Of a stretch of DNA of 64,000 bases, positions 17,653 through 26,075 are shown piece after piece. Numbering within the stretch: position 1 is the first letter of the stretch; the number at the start of each line of letters is the position of its first letter. A program made the position numbers and the translations under genes. Origin of the DNA: Frondihabitans sp. 762G35 (GTDB taxonomy: Bacteria; Actinomycetota; Actinomycetes; Actinomycetales; Microbacteriaceae); the NCBI RefSeq assembly GCF_002074055.1, contig NZ_CP014619.1, positions 3,345,252 through 3,409,251 on the forward strand. Direction: 5' to 3'. The notes beneath the pieces were generated by a model that searched no databases, was not told the origin of the DNA, and saw only the letters and a list, made by a program, of their open reading frames with translations.

Positions 17653-17802
17653 TGCTACTAGCTGTGACCAATAGCTATCAATCACGACCAATAATTGCTT
17701 TGGTCTTGATTGGTGTGATGCTACGCCTCGGGTGACGAGGTCGCAACCCATCGCATGCATATTGGGTCAGCATTGGTATGATTGGTCCCAGGAGGTGAAC
17801 CA
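17653..17802. promoter_or_regulatory. candidate GntR operator region between hyuA and the regulator gene
   Basis: Six or more GACCAAT/ATTGGTC-type half sites lie between the divergent genes. The best pair is GACCAA at 17686-17691 and TTGGTC at 17700-17705, a perfect inverted repeat with an 8-bp spacer. Others are GACCAAT at 17666-17672, GATTGGTG near 17707, and TTGGT plus ATTGGTC between 17773 and 17787. FadR-type GntR proteins bind TGGTnnnACCA-like palindromes, so this region probably autoregulates both transcripts. The AGGAGGTG ribosome site of the regulator adjoins the last half site. Confidence 0.6.
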
Positions 17803-18462
17803 ATGGATGACGCGGTCACGCAGTATCTGGCCGAAGCGGTCGACAAGGGCAGACTCCTCCCCGGAGGCCGCCTACCGACCGAGCGAGAATTCACGGAAGT
17901 TCTTGACCTTCCGAGAAGCGCGGTTCGACGTGCCCTTGCCGGCCTTGAGCGGGAGGGTCGCGTCGTTCGACACGTTGGACGAGGGACATTTCTGGCAGAT
18001 GTAACACCCTCGACGACTCCAGCGGAGGCGATGACGTCACCGGGCGAATTCATGAATACTCGGCTGGTCTTCGAACCCGAAGTTGCCTTCCACGCAGCCC
18101 GCAATGCCACAACCGCCGACCTCCGTGCCATCGAAGCCGCCATGCTGAAGGGGAGCGGCGCCGACTCCTACGACGAATTCGAAGGCTGGGATTCGATCTT
18201 TCATCGCGCAATCGCCGACGCCGTGCACAACCACCTGCTGTCGACGATGTTCGAAACTATGAACGTCGCTCGGGAGTTGCCGATTTGGGGCACGAGCAAG
18301 CGTCGTCATGCCACCGCCGAGCGCCGCCGGAGTTACGAGGCACAGCACGAGGAACTGTTCGCGGCGCTAACCGACAGGAACCCAACCGAGGCGCGATCGG
18401 CGATGACCCGGCACCTTGAGTCAGTGCGAACGAATCTCCTTGGAACGCCCGACGGGTCCTAG
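17803..18462 (+). CDS. GntR-family regulator, FadR/FCD type
   Basis: 219 residues. The N-terminal winged helix has LPTEREFTEVLDLPRSAVRR and GLEREGRVVRHVGRGTFL. The C-terminal all-helical FCD domain has FHRAIADAVHNHLL and a final region with ARSAMTRHLESV; metal-binding His residues are typical of this domain. I start at ATG 17803 with AGGAGGTG 7 bp upstream. It is divergent from the hyuA operon and is its likely repressor, released by a pathway acid. The ligand cannot be told from sequence. Confidence 0.9.
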   Translation: MDDAVTQYLAEAVDKGRLLPGGRLPTEREFTEVLDLPRSAVRRALAGLEREGRVVRHVGRGTFLADVTPSTTPAEAMTSPGEFMNTRLVFEPEVAFHAARNATTADLRAIEAAMLKGSGADSYDEFEGWDSIFHRAIADAVHNHLLSTMFETMNVARELPIWGTSKRRHATAERRRSYEAQHEELFAALTDRNPTEARSAMTRHLESVRTNLLGTPDGS

Positions 18463-18775
18463 TAAGCCAACGCTCGCAGTCAATCTTGACTGTACCGCCC
18501 CAGCGGTGCGCCCCACGAATTTTTCGGCCTGCTGATCGCGACCGACGTGACTTAGGCGTCCACCTTCCCCGAGATGTACATCTCCGAGTTGACCGGGCCT
18601 GTGAGTCTTTAACCGCCCCTCCGCCAACTCTATGGAGGCGTCGTTCATTTATAGGGCTGATGCCCTCGCTCACGCGCCGCATCTTTCTCCAGCTAGTCAG
18701 GCGCCGTCCACGCAACCCAGATCCAGATCGATCATTCTGGGTCTTGGAGGACGAGAACAAGCGAGGAGATTCAAG
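18463..18775. other. 313-bp stretch without a recognisable gene
   Basis: This follows the GntR gene. No terminator with a U tract and no tRNA was seen. Short frames here have no recognisable domain. Confidence 0.35.
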
Positions 18776-18991
18776 ATGCTGGTGCAACGACGGACCCGTG
18801 ACGCCGTACTGGCCAGAATGGCGGCCGAGACTGCTCTTCTGAACACGCCCAGTCTGTCCGATCGGGATCGCGCAAGCCTGAAATTGGACCTGGAGGACAG
18901 TCGACGGTCTGTGGAATCCGGTACTCGCACACCCGACCGTGCCGCTCGACAATTCGATGACATCCGCCGCAACCTGACTGGACCGAACTGA
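18776..18991 (+). CDS. small hypothetical protein
   Basis: 71 residues, charged and helical (AVLARMAAETALLN, LKLDLEDSRRSVESG). It starts at ATG 18776, which follows a good GAGGAG ribosome site 9 bp upstream. It lies 46 bp before another small helical protein on the same strand. I do not recognise the family. Confidence 0.5.
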   Translation: MLVQRRTRDAVLARMAAETALLNTPSLSDRDRASLKLDLEDSRRSVESGTRTPDRAARQFDDIRRNLTGPN

Positions 18992-19037
18992 CCACATCCC
19001 GTTTGCAGGGGCAGGCAAATCGCGACAGACTCCGAGC

Positions 19038-19250
19038 ATGGATACCTCCGGAGAAGATCAGTCCGTGGAACAAGTCATCGGACGCCTGAGTGCAAAATTT
19101 CCCGCGGTTTCTCGCGAGCACATTCAGGATGTCGTCAACCAGGAGCATCAGATGTTCGCAGGAAATCCGATCCGCGACTTCGTGCCCGTCTTGGTGGAAC
19201 GTCAGGCCAAAAATCGCCTAAAAAAAGAGTTTGCGAACACTCCCGAGTGA
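19038..19250 (+). CDS. small protein with three-helix bundle dimerisation domain (DUF3562-like)
   Basis: 70 residues. The pattern VIGRLSAKFPAVSREHIQDV, then a short linker and FVPVLVERQAKNRLKKE, matches the small three-helix bundle proteins common in Actinobacteria and Proteobacteria. Their role is unknown; dimerisation is suggested by the family name. It lies downstream of another small gene and upstream of a decayed VOC gene. Confidence 0.65.
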   Translation: MDTSGEDQSVEQVIGRLSAKFPAVSREHIQDVVNQEHQMFAGNPIRDFVPVLVERQAKNRLKKEFANTPE

Positions 19251-19465
19251 TGAACACTAGGCTCACGTGGCGACCCAAGCGGAACGGGAGTCGCGCCTGA
19301 TCAAAAGGCGAATCACGGCAGCTGCTTCGGTTGGAGGACGATGAGCCGTCGGATGAGGCCGACCAGCAGATTGCCGACAGCGATCGCCAAAGAGAGCGGG
19401 AGCAGCCTCAAACCCAGGATGAAGCACGAATGCGCCCGAACCATCTGGCCCCTGCGAGGAGAACC

Positions 19466-19879
19466 GTGAGCACAGGCACTACAGCCCACGTCAACTTCCG
19501 CGGTCAGGCCCGAGAAGCCCTAACCTCCTCCGCGGAGGTCTTCGGCGAAAAGGCGATGACCCCCACCTATGCCGACATCCACCACATCGACGAGTCCGCC
19601 CAATCCGACAGCGTCGCCTAGGGACAGGTCGCGGCCGCAGACGGCTTCCGCGTCACGGCCTACGACTTCCAGACCGCCAAACCCTACGACCGAGGGCAGA
19701 ACGCAGTTCAGCTCGCGCTCTGCGGCACGGACGCAGCCGAAATAGAGCCCCTGGAACAGGCTTAGCGACGGCACGACAATCGTCACCGCATTGGCCGCTG
19801 CCGCATTCGCACCCCTTTACGGAATGGTCATCGATCAATTTGGTGCGACCTGGATCGTCGGCGTCGCCGCGCCCTTGAG
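19466..19879 (+). pseudogene. VOC-family (PhnB-like) protein, nonsense and frameshift mutated
   Basis: The conceptual protein begins at GTG 19466 and has the PhnB-like stretch NFRGQAREAL, then YADIHHIDES. A TAG at 19619-19621 stands where related proteins have Trp in a WGQVAA motif. Reading through gives GQVAAADGFRVTAYDF and then a second stop after EIEPLEQA. The conserved C-terminal part (SDGTTIVTALAA, then PLYGMVIDQFGATW) continues in another frame. Two lesions, a nonsense change and an indel near 19760, make it a clear relic of a glyoxalase/bleomycin-resistance-fold enzyme. Confidence 0.75.
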
Positions 19880-20397
19880 CGGCGAGATCTCAGCAATCCG
19901 TGAAACGGGCTCGGTGGCGTGCGGCTTTCGGTCGGTCGTTTTGCCCTCGAGACGAATTGACGTTCTGCCATCTTCGACCTGCCCGTCGCGCCCAGAGAAA
20001 CTTCTGTTAGAAGATGTCGAAAAGCTCGAGCGATTCGGTAACTTGCCCCGGTTCGTCGTACATTTCGTAGCGCCTGGACCCAACGACTACATGGAATCTC
20101 GTCGCGTTCGGCGCCCTCTCGCAGGCGAAGCTGCTCGACCGACTGGCCGCAGCCCGACGCGGACAGCGGGGCCAAACACGCATTACGCTGCAGCTTTCTC
20201 GGCGGGCGCCCGCCGAACGATTTCTGCGAGTCCCGGGTTCGTTCAGGCGGTGGACCAACTTTCTTCTCCCAGCGACTGCCGAATGCACAGAGGGCGCAAT
20301 CTCTCGCGCCGCAGCTGTAGCCACGTCGTTCGCAGTTGGGCGACTTTCGACTCGTCGACCGCCTCGTCACTCAAGTCGAACGCATGCAAGTGGCGAC
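19880..20397. other. 518-bp stretch without a recognisable gene
   Basis: An open plus-strand frame runs on from the VOC relic, but its sequence is Arg/Ser-rich and matches nothing I know. The minus-strand frames look like shadows. Probably decayed DNA. Confidence 0.35.
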
Positions 20398-20583
20398 TCA
20401 GAGCCTGACGGCGTTCCGGGCGGTAGCAAGCAGCAAGACCAGCGTGCCAACGACGCGGATGCCCACGGCGGCCATGCTCAGCAAGAACCAGGTGGAGCCG
20501 AGCCAGACTCCAAAGGCCGCGCTCCTCATACGGGCCGGAAGGCGAGCGAGAAGCGGACGGGCGGTGCTCGGACTGTGGTTCAT
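20398..20583 (-). CDS. small membrane protein
   Basis: 61 residues with a basic N-terminus (ARPLLARLPARMR) and two likely membrane helices (FGVWLGSTWFLLSMAA and IRVVGTLVLLLATA). A GAGAGGTCC ribosome site sits 7 bp before the ATG. It is 42 bp downstream of the AI-2E-family permease gene on the same strand, so it may be the last gene of that unit. No family recognised. Confidence 0.5.
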   Translation of the reverse strand: MNHSPSTARPLLARLPARMRSAAFGVWLGSTWFLLSMAAVGIRVVGTLVLLLATARNAVRL

Positions 20584-20625
20584 AGTTTGGACCTCTCATA
20601 GTTCTGTAAATGCAGCTCGTTCCGG

Positions 20626-21744
20626 CTAGCGCGTCGCCTGACGGGGTTCGACGACGTCCCTGATCAGGACCATCAACGCTGCGGCGATCGGAACAGCCAC
20701 GACGGCCCCGAGGACCCCGCCCAGCAGCGCACCGGCGGTGACGGCTATGAGGGCTAAAACCCCGGGCACGTGTGCTGCCCGGCCGATAATGCGTGGTCCG
20801 ATGACGTATCCCTCGAGAGGATGCCAGGTGATGTAAAACAACGCCGCGACCAGTCCCGCCGCCGGTGAGGTAATTAGGCAGACCACGATCATGACAACGC
20901 CTGCAGCTATCGTTCCGACGATGGGGATCAGCGCGCCCAGAAACGCCAGGACGCCTAGCAGGAGCGCACCGGGCACCTGCAGGATCAGGAGCATCATCGT
21001 GGTTAATGCGGCGGTGAGCGCGGCTACCGACAATTGGCCGGCCACGTAGGCACTGACCGACTCGGTCATTTTGTCGTAAACGCGGCGTGCTCCCGCGGCT
21101 CGGGAGCGGGGAACGAGCCGGAAGACGGAGTTTGTAATGGTGGGAAGGACCGCGCAGAAGTAGACGGTAAGGACAAGCACGATGACGGCCGCGACCGCAC
21201 CGTCGACGATTCCGCTACCCACCCAGAAGAGTCCACCCCCGATGGTTCGGAGCCGGGCAGGGTCGGCGAGGTAGCCCGTAACGGTGTTCACCAGATCGTG
21301 GAGGGAAGACCCCAGACCGAGCTGACTGGTGAGGTCGCGAACCCAGCCGATGCCCGTGAGGTGCTCCAGCTCGGAAGGAATTGAATGTGCCAAAAGTGCT
21401 ACCTGCGCGGAGATGACGGGGATGACCAGCGCGGCGAGTCCGACGAGGAGGCCTACCGCAACGAGCGCGAGGGCAGTAATGGACCAGGCGCGTCGGATGC
21501 GACGACGTTCACCGATTCGGATGAGCGGCTCGAAAGTCAGGGCGAAGAAATACGCGATGCCCACGTAGACGATGACCGAGGTAACAGTTCGGAGGGCTAG
21601 GAGAAGAGCGAGTGCCCCGCCAGCGCCGAGCACCCACCAGAAGCCGACGAGAAGCGGACTTCGCGCGCCAGTTGGGACGGGCGGTCGAGACGTGCGGCCC
21701 ATCCTGCTTGTCAGGCGCACTCTGCGGACAACAATCCTGCTCAT
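20626..21744 (-). CDS. AI-2E-family (TqsA/YdiK-like) membrane permease
   Basis: 372 residues with about eight membrane segments in the arrangement of the AI-2E transporter family (PF01594): an N-terminal pair (GGALALLLALRTVTSVIVYV), a large middle loop, and a C-terminal cluster (ALLLGVLAFLGALIPIVGTI and a final VLALIAVTAGALLGGVLGA). Members act as exporters or Na+/H+ antiporters; the substrate is not predictable. It lies 94 bp downstream of the MMPL gene, with a strong hairpin between them. Confidence 0.85.
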   Translation of the reverse strand: MSRIVVRRVRLTSRMGRTSRPPVPTGARSPLLVGFWWVLGAGGALALLLALRTVTSVIVYVGIAYFFALTFEPLIRIGERRRIRRAWSITALALVAVGLLVGLAALVIPVISAQVALLAHSIPSELEHLTGIGWVRDLTSQLGLGSSLHDLVNTVTGYLADPARLRTIGGGLFWVGSGIVDGAVAAVIVLVLTVYFCAVLPTITNSVFRLVPRSRAAGARRVYDKMTESVSAYVAGQLSVAALTAALTTMMLLILQVPGALLLGVLAFLGALIPIVGTIAAGVVMIVVCLITSPAAGLVAALFYITWHPLEGYVIGPRIIGRAAHVPGVLALIAVTAGALLGGVLGAVVAVPIAAALMVLIRDVVEPRQATR

Positions 21745-21800
21745 GGTCTCTTTCGTTTTCTAGGCCTGCGATGGCCGTGTCGCCTCGCCCGCTATCGCTC

Positions 21801-21826
21801 GGGTGGCGGGCCCGAGCCCGCCACCC
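21801..21826. terminator. strong intercistronic hairpin between MMPL and AI-2E permease genes
   Basis: Perfect 10-bp stem GGGTGGCGGG/CCCGCCACCC with a 6-base loop. On the minus-strand transcript it has no U tract, so it may attenuate or stabilise rather than terminate fully. Confidence 0.45.
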
Positions 21827-21838
21827 GGAGGGGCTTTG

Positions 21839-24052
21839 TCAGCTTGAGGCGGAGGCGAGGTCCCGGACGCGCTCGTCTTCCTCGTGGTCGTCCTGCTCCA
21901 GCGCGTGGCCCTCTGTGTCGAGGTGAGGCAGGATCCGGTCAAGCCATTTGGGGATCCACCAGGCGCCTCGTCCGAACAGCGACAACAGGGCAGGGATGAT
22001 GATCATGCGCGTGATGAACGCATCTGCGATGACCCCGGCCGCCAACGCAAGCCCGATAGAGGCGACGAACGAGGAAGCGCTGAGGGCGAACCCGCCGAAG
22101 ACGGCTGCCATGATGCTGGCGGCGGCCACAACGACGACGGACGACCTGCCGAAGCCGTCGAGGATTGCCTCCTTCGCAGGCAACCCCTTGGAATAGGCCT
22201 CGTGCATTCGCGACACCAGGAATACCTGGTAGTCCATGGCCAAGCCGAACAAGATGCCAGTCAAGATGATGGGCAGGAGGCTCAGGAGTGGGTTGCCCTG
22301 GGGTGAGGAGATGGCGAAGTTGAACCAGCCCCACTGGAAGACGGCGACGCTGACTCCCATTGCAGCTCCGAGCGAGAGCAGGAATCCTGCCGTGGCCGTC
22401 AGTGGCACCAGGATCGAGCGGAACATGATGATCAGCAAGATCAGGGACAGGCCGACGATCAGGGCTATGTATTTCACTAGCGCCGATGAGAGCTGCGCGT
22501 TGGTGTCCAGGTTCACAGCCGTCGCCCCCGTGACCGAGAGAGTCACTCCCGTGACGTCGGCATCGTGGGAGCGGATGTCCCGCACGAGCTGCTGCGTCTT
22601 CGTATCGAGGGGGCCGCTCTTGGGGGTGAGCGAGTAGATCGCGGCATCGCCAGTTTTCGATGTGCCGGCGGGGGTGACCCTGGCGACATCGCTAAGCCCG
22701 GAGAGTGTGGCCTCGACCCGCGCATTCGCTGCGGCGACATCCTGGCCCTCCACCAGCACAATCAGTGGGTCCTGGCTCCCCGCGCCGAACTTGTCGGAAA
22801 CGAGGTTGTACGCGGTGCGTTGCATGGCCTTCGGGTCTTCCCCGCCGGGGACGTTAAGGGTGGTCTTCATCGAGAGCAGCGGGATGGCGACGACCATCAG
22901 CACTACGCCGGCGGTGACCGCGGAGATGACGGGTCGGCGCACCACGAACGCTGCCCACCGCTCAAGGAAACTCACTCGGTGTTCCGGACGAACGATCGGC
23001 TGGGTGTTGGTAGCGCGGCGTGCGTGCCGCTCCTTCCTCGGCAGCACGCGATGGCCCATCAGAGCCATCATGGCCGGCATCAGCGTAAGGGCCATTGCCA
23101 CGGCGACCAGGACTGCGAAACCGCCCGCGAGCCCCATCTCGGTGATGAACGGAATGTTTACGACAGCCAAGCCAACGAGCGCAATGACGACAGTGGCGCC
23201 AGCGAAGACAACGGAGGAACCCGCTGTGCCGATGGCCCGACCGATAGCGACCTCGATGCCCCTGCCGTCTCTCAGTTCTTGCCGGTACCGAGACAGGATG
23301 AACAGCCCGTAGTCGATCCCGACGGCGAGCCCGAGCATGACGGCAAGAATCGGGGTGGTCGATTGGATGGGATGGGCGGCCGATACCGCGAGGACGCCGA
23401 GGACGCCAACGCCGACGCCGATCAGCGCACCGAACATGTTGGCCCCGGCAGCGATGAGGGATCCGAACGTCACCAGCAGTACCGTGAAGGCGATGAGAGC
23501 ACCGATGACTTCGGAGGGGCCGAAGATCTCGGGCACCGCCGTGCCGAGGCTGCCTCCGGTGAGAACCCGTACGTCACCCGTCGAGGCGTGCTCGGAGAAG
23601 GTAACCAGCTTCGTGTACACCTCCTGCTGATTGTCGTCAGTAACACCCCTCAGGCTGACTGTGGAAAGTGCGGTGGTTCCGTCGGCCGAGATGTAGGGGC
23701 GGGCGGCATCCAGGGGATTCGTCAAACTCGACACGTGGTCGAGGGTTTTTGCATCGGCGAGAACCTTCTGGACCTCGACCTCCATGCTCGCCGATGTGAT
23801 TTTCGCGCCGTCTTTAGCCTCGAAGACGAGCTGCAGGGTTGAAGATTTCGAACTAGCCGACGGAAACTTCTCGTCGAGGACCTGGAGCGCCTTGCTGGAT
23901 TCTGTTCCAGGGACGGTGAATCCGCCGGTGGCAAACTTCATGCCGGAGAGGGCGGCGATGGCGATCACGACGATCAGAGCGATCCACCCAATAATGAATG
24001 TCAGTTTGTGCCGGGCACTGAATGTTCCCAGCCGATATAGCAAGCGCGCCAT
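21839..24052 (-). CDS. MMPL-family RND transporter
   Basis: 737 residues with the duplicated MMPL layout: an N-terminal helix, a periplasmic-type loop (about 40-180), a six-helix block with the AVGIDYGLFILSRYRQELRDG signature, then a second loop and a second block with GLAMDYQVFLVSRMHEAYSKG. The paired Gly-Asp-Tyr motifs are the proton-relay sites of the family. Actinobacterial MMPL proteins export lipids, glycolipids or drugs. The gene lies 145 bp after a LuxR-type response regulator, which may control it. Confidence 0.92.
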   Translation of the reverse strand: MARLLYRLGTFSARHKLTFIIGWIALIVVIAIAALSGMKFATGGFTVPGTESSKALQVLDEKFPSASSKSSTLQLVFEAKDGAKITSASMEVEVQKVLADAKTLDHVSSLTNPLDAARPYISADGTTALSTVSLRGVTDDNQQEVYTKLVTFSEHASTGDVRVLTGGSLGTAVPEIFGPSEVIGALIAFTVLLVTFGSLIAAGANMFGALIGVGVGVLGVLAVSAAHPIQSTTPILAVMLGLAVGIDYGLFILSRYRQELRDGRGIEVAIGRAIGTAGSSVVFAGATVVIALVGLAVVNIPFITEMGLAGGFAVLVAVAMALTLMPAMMALMGHRVLPRKERHARRATNTQPIVRPEHRVSFLERWAAFVVRRPVISAVTAGVVLMVVAIPLLSMKTTLNVPGGEDPKAMQRTAYNLVSDKFGAGSQDPLIVLVEGQDVAAANARVEATLSGLSDVARVTPAGTSKTGDAAIYSLTPKSGPLDTKTQQLVRDIRSHDADVTGVTLSVTGATAVNLDTNAQLSSALVKYIALIVGLSLILLIIMFRSILVPLTATAGFLLSLGAAMGVSVAVFQWGWFNFAISSPQGNPLLSLLPIILTGILFGLAMDYQVFLVSRMHEAYSKGLPAKEAILDGFGRSSVVVVAAASIMAAVFGGFALSASSFVASIGLALAAGVIADAFITRMIIIPALLSLFGRGAWWIPKWLDRILPHLDTEGHALEQDDHEEDERVRDLASASS

Positions 24053-24197
24053 TCGACGAAGCCCCTTCTGAAAGTCCCCGTCCTCTGATCAGCCGAGCAG
24101 GAGGCGCAGCCAGGAGGGGGTGCTTCCATCCTGAAAGGCACGCTTCGAAGCCGCGTGGTCTCAACGCAGGCTCATCCCTACCGCCAGCGCAGTATCC

Positions 24198-24869
24198 CTA
24201 GGACGGCGGGGGCACCAAGTGGGCACGGTAAGCGAGGATCACCATCTGTGACCTCTCGCTCACCCCGGCCTTCGCCATCGCACGATTCAGGTGCGTCTTC
24301 ACGGTATAGGGCGATATGAAAAGGGCTGCCGCGATCTGGTCATTCGTCTGCCCGTACGCAACCGCCGTGACAATGTCCCGCTCGCGGTCGGTCAACGACG
24401 CAAGTTGGTCGACCGCCGCCGGTTCGGCCGCGGTCGGTGGCTTCGCCGTTCCGATGTGGGTCATGAGCGCGCGTTGTGCCGCCTGCGATAGAGCCGCGTC
24501 GCCTCGCGCAACCTCCATCACAGAATCGACCAGGACGTCCGGCTCGACACCTTTACCGAGGAATCCGTCTGCCCCGGCTCGAATTGCCTCGACGACATTT
24601 GCGTCCGAGTCGAAGGTAGTCAGCACCAAGATCCGTGTTCGGCTAAGGGCAGGTTCGAGTCGCAGCCTGCGGGTGGTCTCCACGCCGTCGAGTCTCGGCA
24701 TCCGGAGATCCAGAAGGACGACGTCGGGGACCGTTTCTCGAGCGTACGCAAGGGCCTCTTCGCCGTCGGCGGCTTCGCCGACAACCTCGAGACGGGCATC
24801 CGCCCGCAGAATGGCAAGAAGGCCCGACCTGATGACAGCCTGGTCATCGACGACGAGAACCCGGATCAT
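24198..24869 (-). CDS. NarL/LuxR-type response regulator
   Basis: 223 residues. The receiver domain has VLVVDDQAVIR at the N-terminus, phosphoacceptor Asp in DVVLLDLRMPRLDG, and Thr in LVLTTFDSD. The C-terminal LuxR HTH has LTDRERDIVTAVAYGQTNDQ and YTVKTHLNRAMAKAG. I start at ATG 24869, giving an ATGA overlap with the histidine-kinase stop; an ATG two codons earlier is the alternative. It is the partner of the upstream kinase, and probably regulates the downstream MMPL and permease genes. Confidence 0.93.
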   Translation of the reverse strand: MIRVLVVDDQAVIRSGLLAILRADARLEVVGEAADGEEALAYARETVPDVVLLDLRMPRLDGVETTRRLRLEPALSRTRILVLTTFDSDANVVEAIRAGADGFLGKGVEPDVLVDSVMEVARGDAALSQAAQRALMTHIGTAKPPTAAEPAAVDQLASLTDRERDIVTAVAYGQTNDQIAAALFISPYTVKTHLNRAMAKAGVSERSQMVILAYRAHLVPPPS

Positions 24870-26074
24870 GAACACCCTGCGGCTCGCGCGACGGGGAACG
24901 TGACCTCAAGGAGGAACATCGAGGGCCTTTCAGTGACGACGGTCTCCCCTCCTTGGGCTCGGACACGCTCGCGAATCCCGATCAGTCCGAACCCGCTTGA
25001 ACTGGCTGTCGCACCTTCGCTCCACTGACTGCGGGCGTTTTCGATCTGTAGAACGAGGGCATCATCGGTGAGAGCGAGGCGGACGCGGGCGTGCCCCAAG
25101 CCATGCTTATGTGCGTTGGTCAGGCCCTCTTGCAAGACGCGGTAGACGGCGACACCTGTTGCGTTGTCGACCAGGCCCATGGCCTCGATGGTCAGGAGGT
25201 CGGACTCGATCGTCAAGCCGAGAAGGTCGAAGCTCCTGAGAAGATCGACGACGGCTCCGAGCCCCGCCGTCCTTTGAACGTCGTCATCGTCATCTTCTTC
25301 GCGTCGCAGAATTGCCAAAATTTCCTGAATTTCAACGAGAACGTCTCGGCTGGCGCTGCGGATCACCGCGAGCGACCGCTCCGACTCGACTGGGTTGGTT
25401 CGCAGATTCACCTTCGCGGCACCTGCCTGTACGCTGATCGCCGCGATGTTGTGCGCGACAACGTCGTGCAGATCACGCGCGATGCGAAGCCGCTCTTCAA
25501 CAACACGCAATTCCACTTCGCGCTCCCGGCTCAGGATGAGTTGAGCCGAACGCTCGATCAGGTTTTGGACGTTCCGGCGTTGAGCTTTCACAGCGACTGC
25601 ACAGCCCGCGACCGCGGCGGTCCAGGTGAGGAGCAGCAGACTCTCGGCGGCGAGGGGGCTCCCCTGGGCCCGGAATACAGTCGTTCCGTAAAGACAAGCG
25701 GCGAGAGCGGCTGCTGCTACGGCCGTCGTCCGCCATGGGCGTCGTAACCCGAAGCTGAACAGGCAAACCTGAGCCACAATCCAGACCGGAAGGGCGACGG
25801 AACCCTGAAGTGCGGCAATGATGCCCGCAAGGCTCATAACAACCATGGTTGAGACGGTCTGCCACCGCCGGCCGACTAGGGCTGTGGCAGAGATGAGTAG
25901 AAGAGCACAGCTCCACACGGTGCCAGAGCCCCCCGACACATCTGTTGCCGCAGCATGCGCGCCGACACCAATGGCCACCATTCCCGTCGCATCGAAGACC
26001 AATTCCCAGGGATCGAGCCATGCGTAGCGACCGCGGATGGCGGGGGCGTGAGGGGCGGCCACCGGTTGCTTCAC
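24866..26074 (-). CDS. sensor histidine kinase, HisKA_3 (NarL-partner) type
   Basis: About 402 residues. The N-terminal half holds several membrane helices, including ATGMVAIGVGAHAAAT and VWSCALLLISATALVG. The dimerisation box has the phospho-His in ERLRIARDLHDVVAHN. The ATPase part ends with FGLIGIRERVRAQGGE. I start at GTG 26074, one base after the lacI stop, rather than upstream inside lacI. The kinase has no obvious extracellular sensor domain, so it probably senses within or near the membrane, as LiaS/DesK-type kinases do. Confidence 0.9.
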   Translation of the reverse strand: MKQPVAAPHAPAIRGRYAWLDPWELVFDATGMVAIGVGAHAAATDVSGGSGTVWSCALLLISATALVGRRWQTVSTMVVMSLAGIIAALQGSVALPVWIVAQVCLFSFGLRRPWRTTAVAAAALAACLYGTTVFRAQGSPLAAESLLLLTWTAAVAGCAVAVKAQRRNVQNLIERSAQLILSREREVELRVVEERLRIARDLHDVVAHNIAAISVQAGAAKVNLRTNPVESERSLAVIRSASRDVLVEIQEILAILRREEDDDDDVQRTAGLGAVVDLLRSFDLLGLTIESDLLTIEAMGLVDNATGVAVYRVLQEGLTNAHKHGLGHARVRLALTDDALVLQIENARSQWSEGATASSSGFGLIGIRERVRAQGGETVVTERPSMFLLEVTFPVARAAGCS

Positions 26075-26075
26075 C

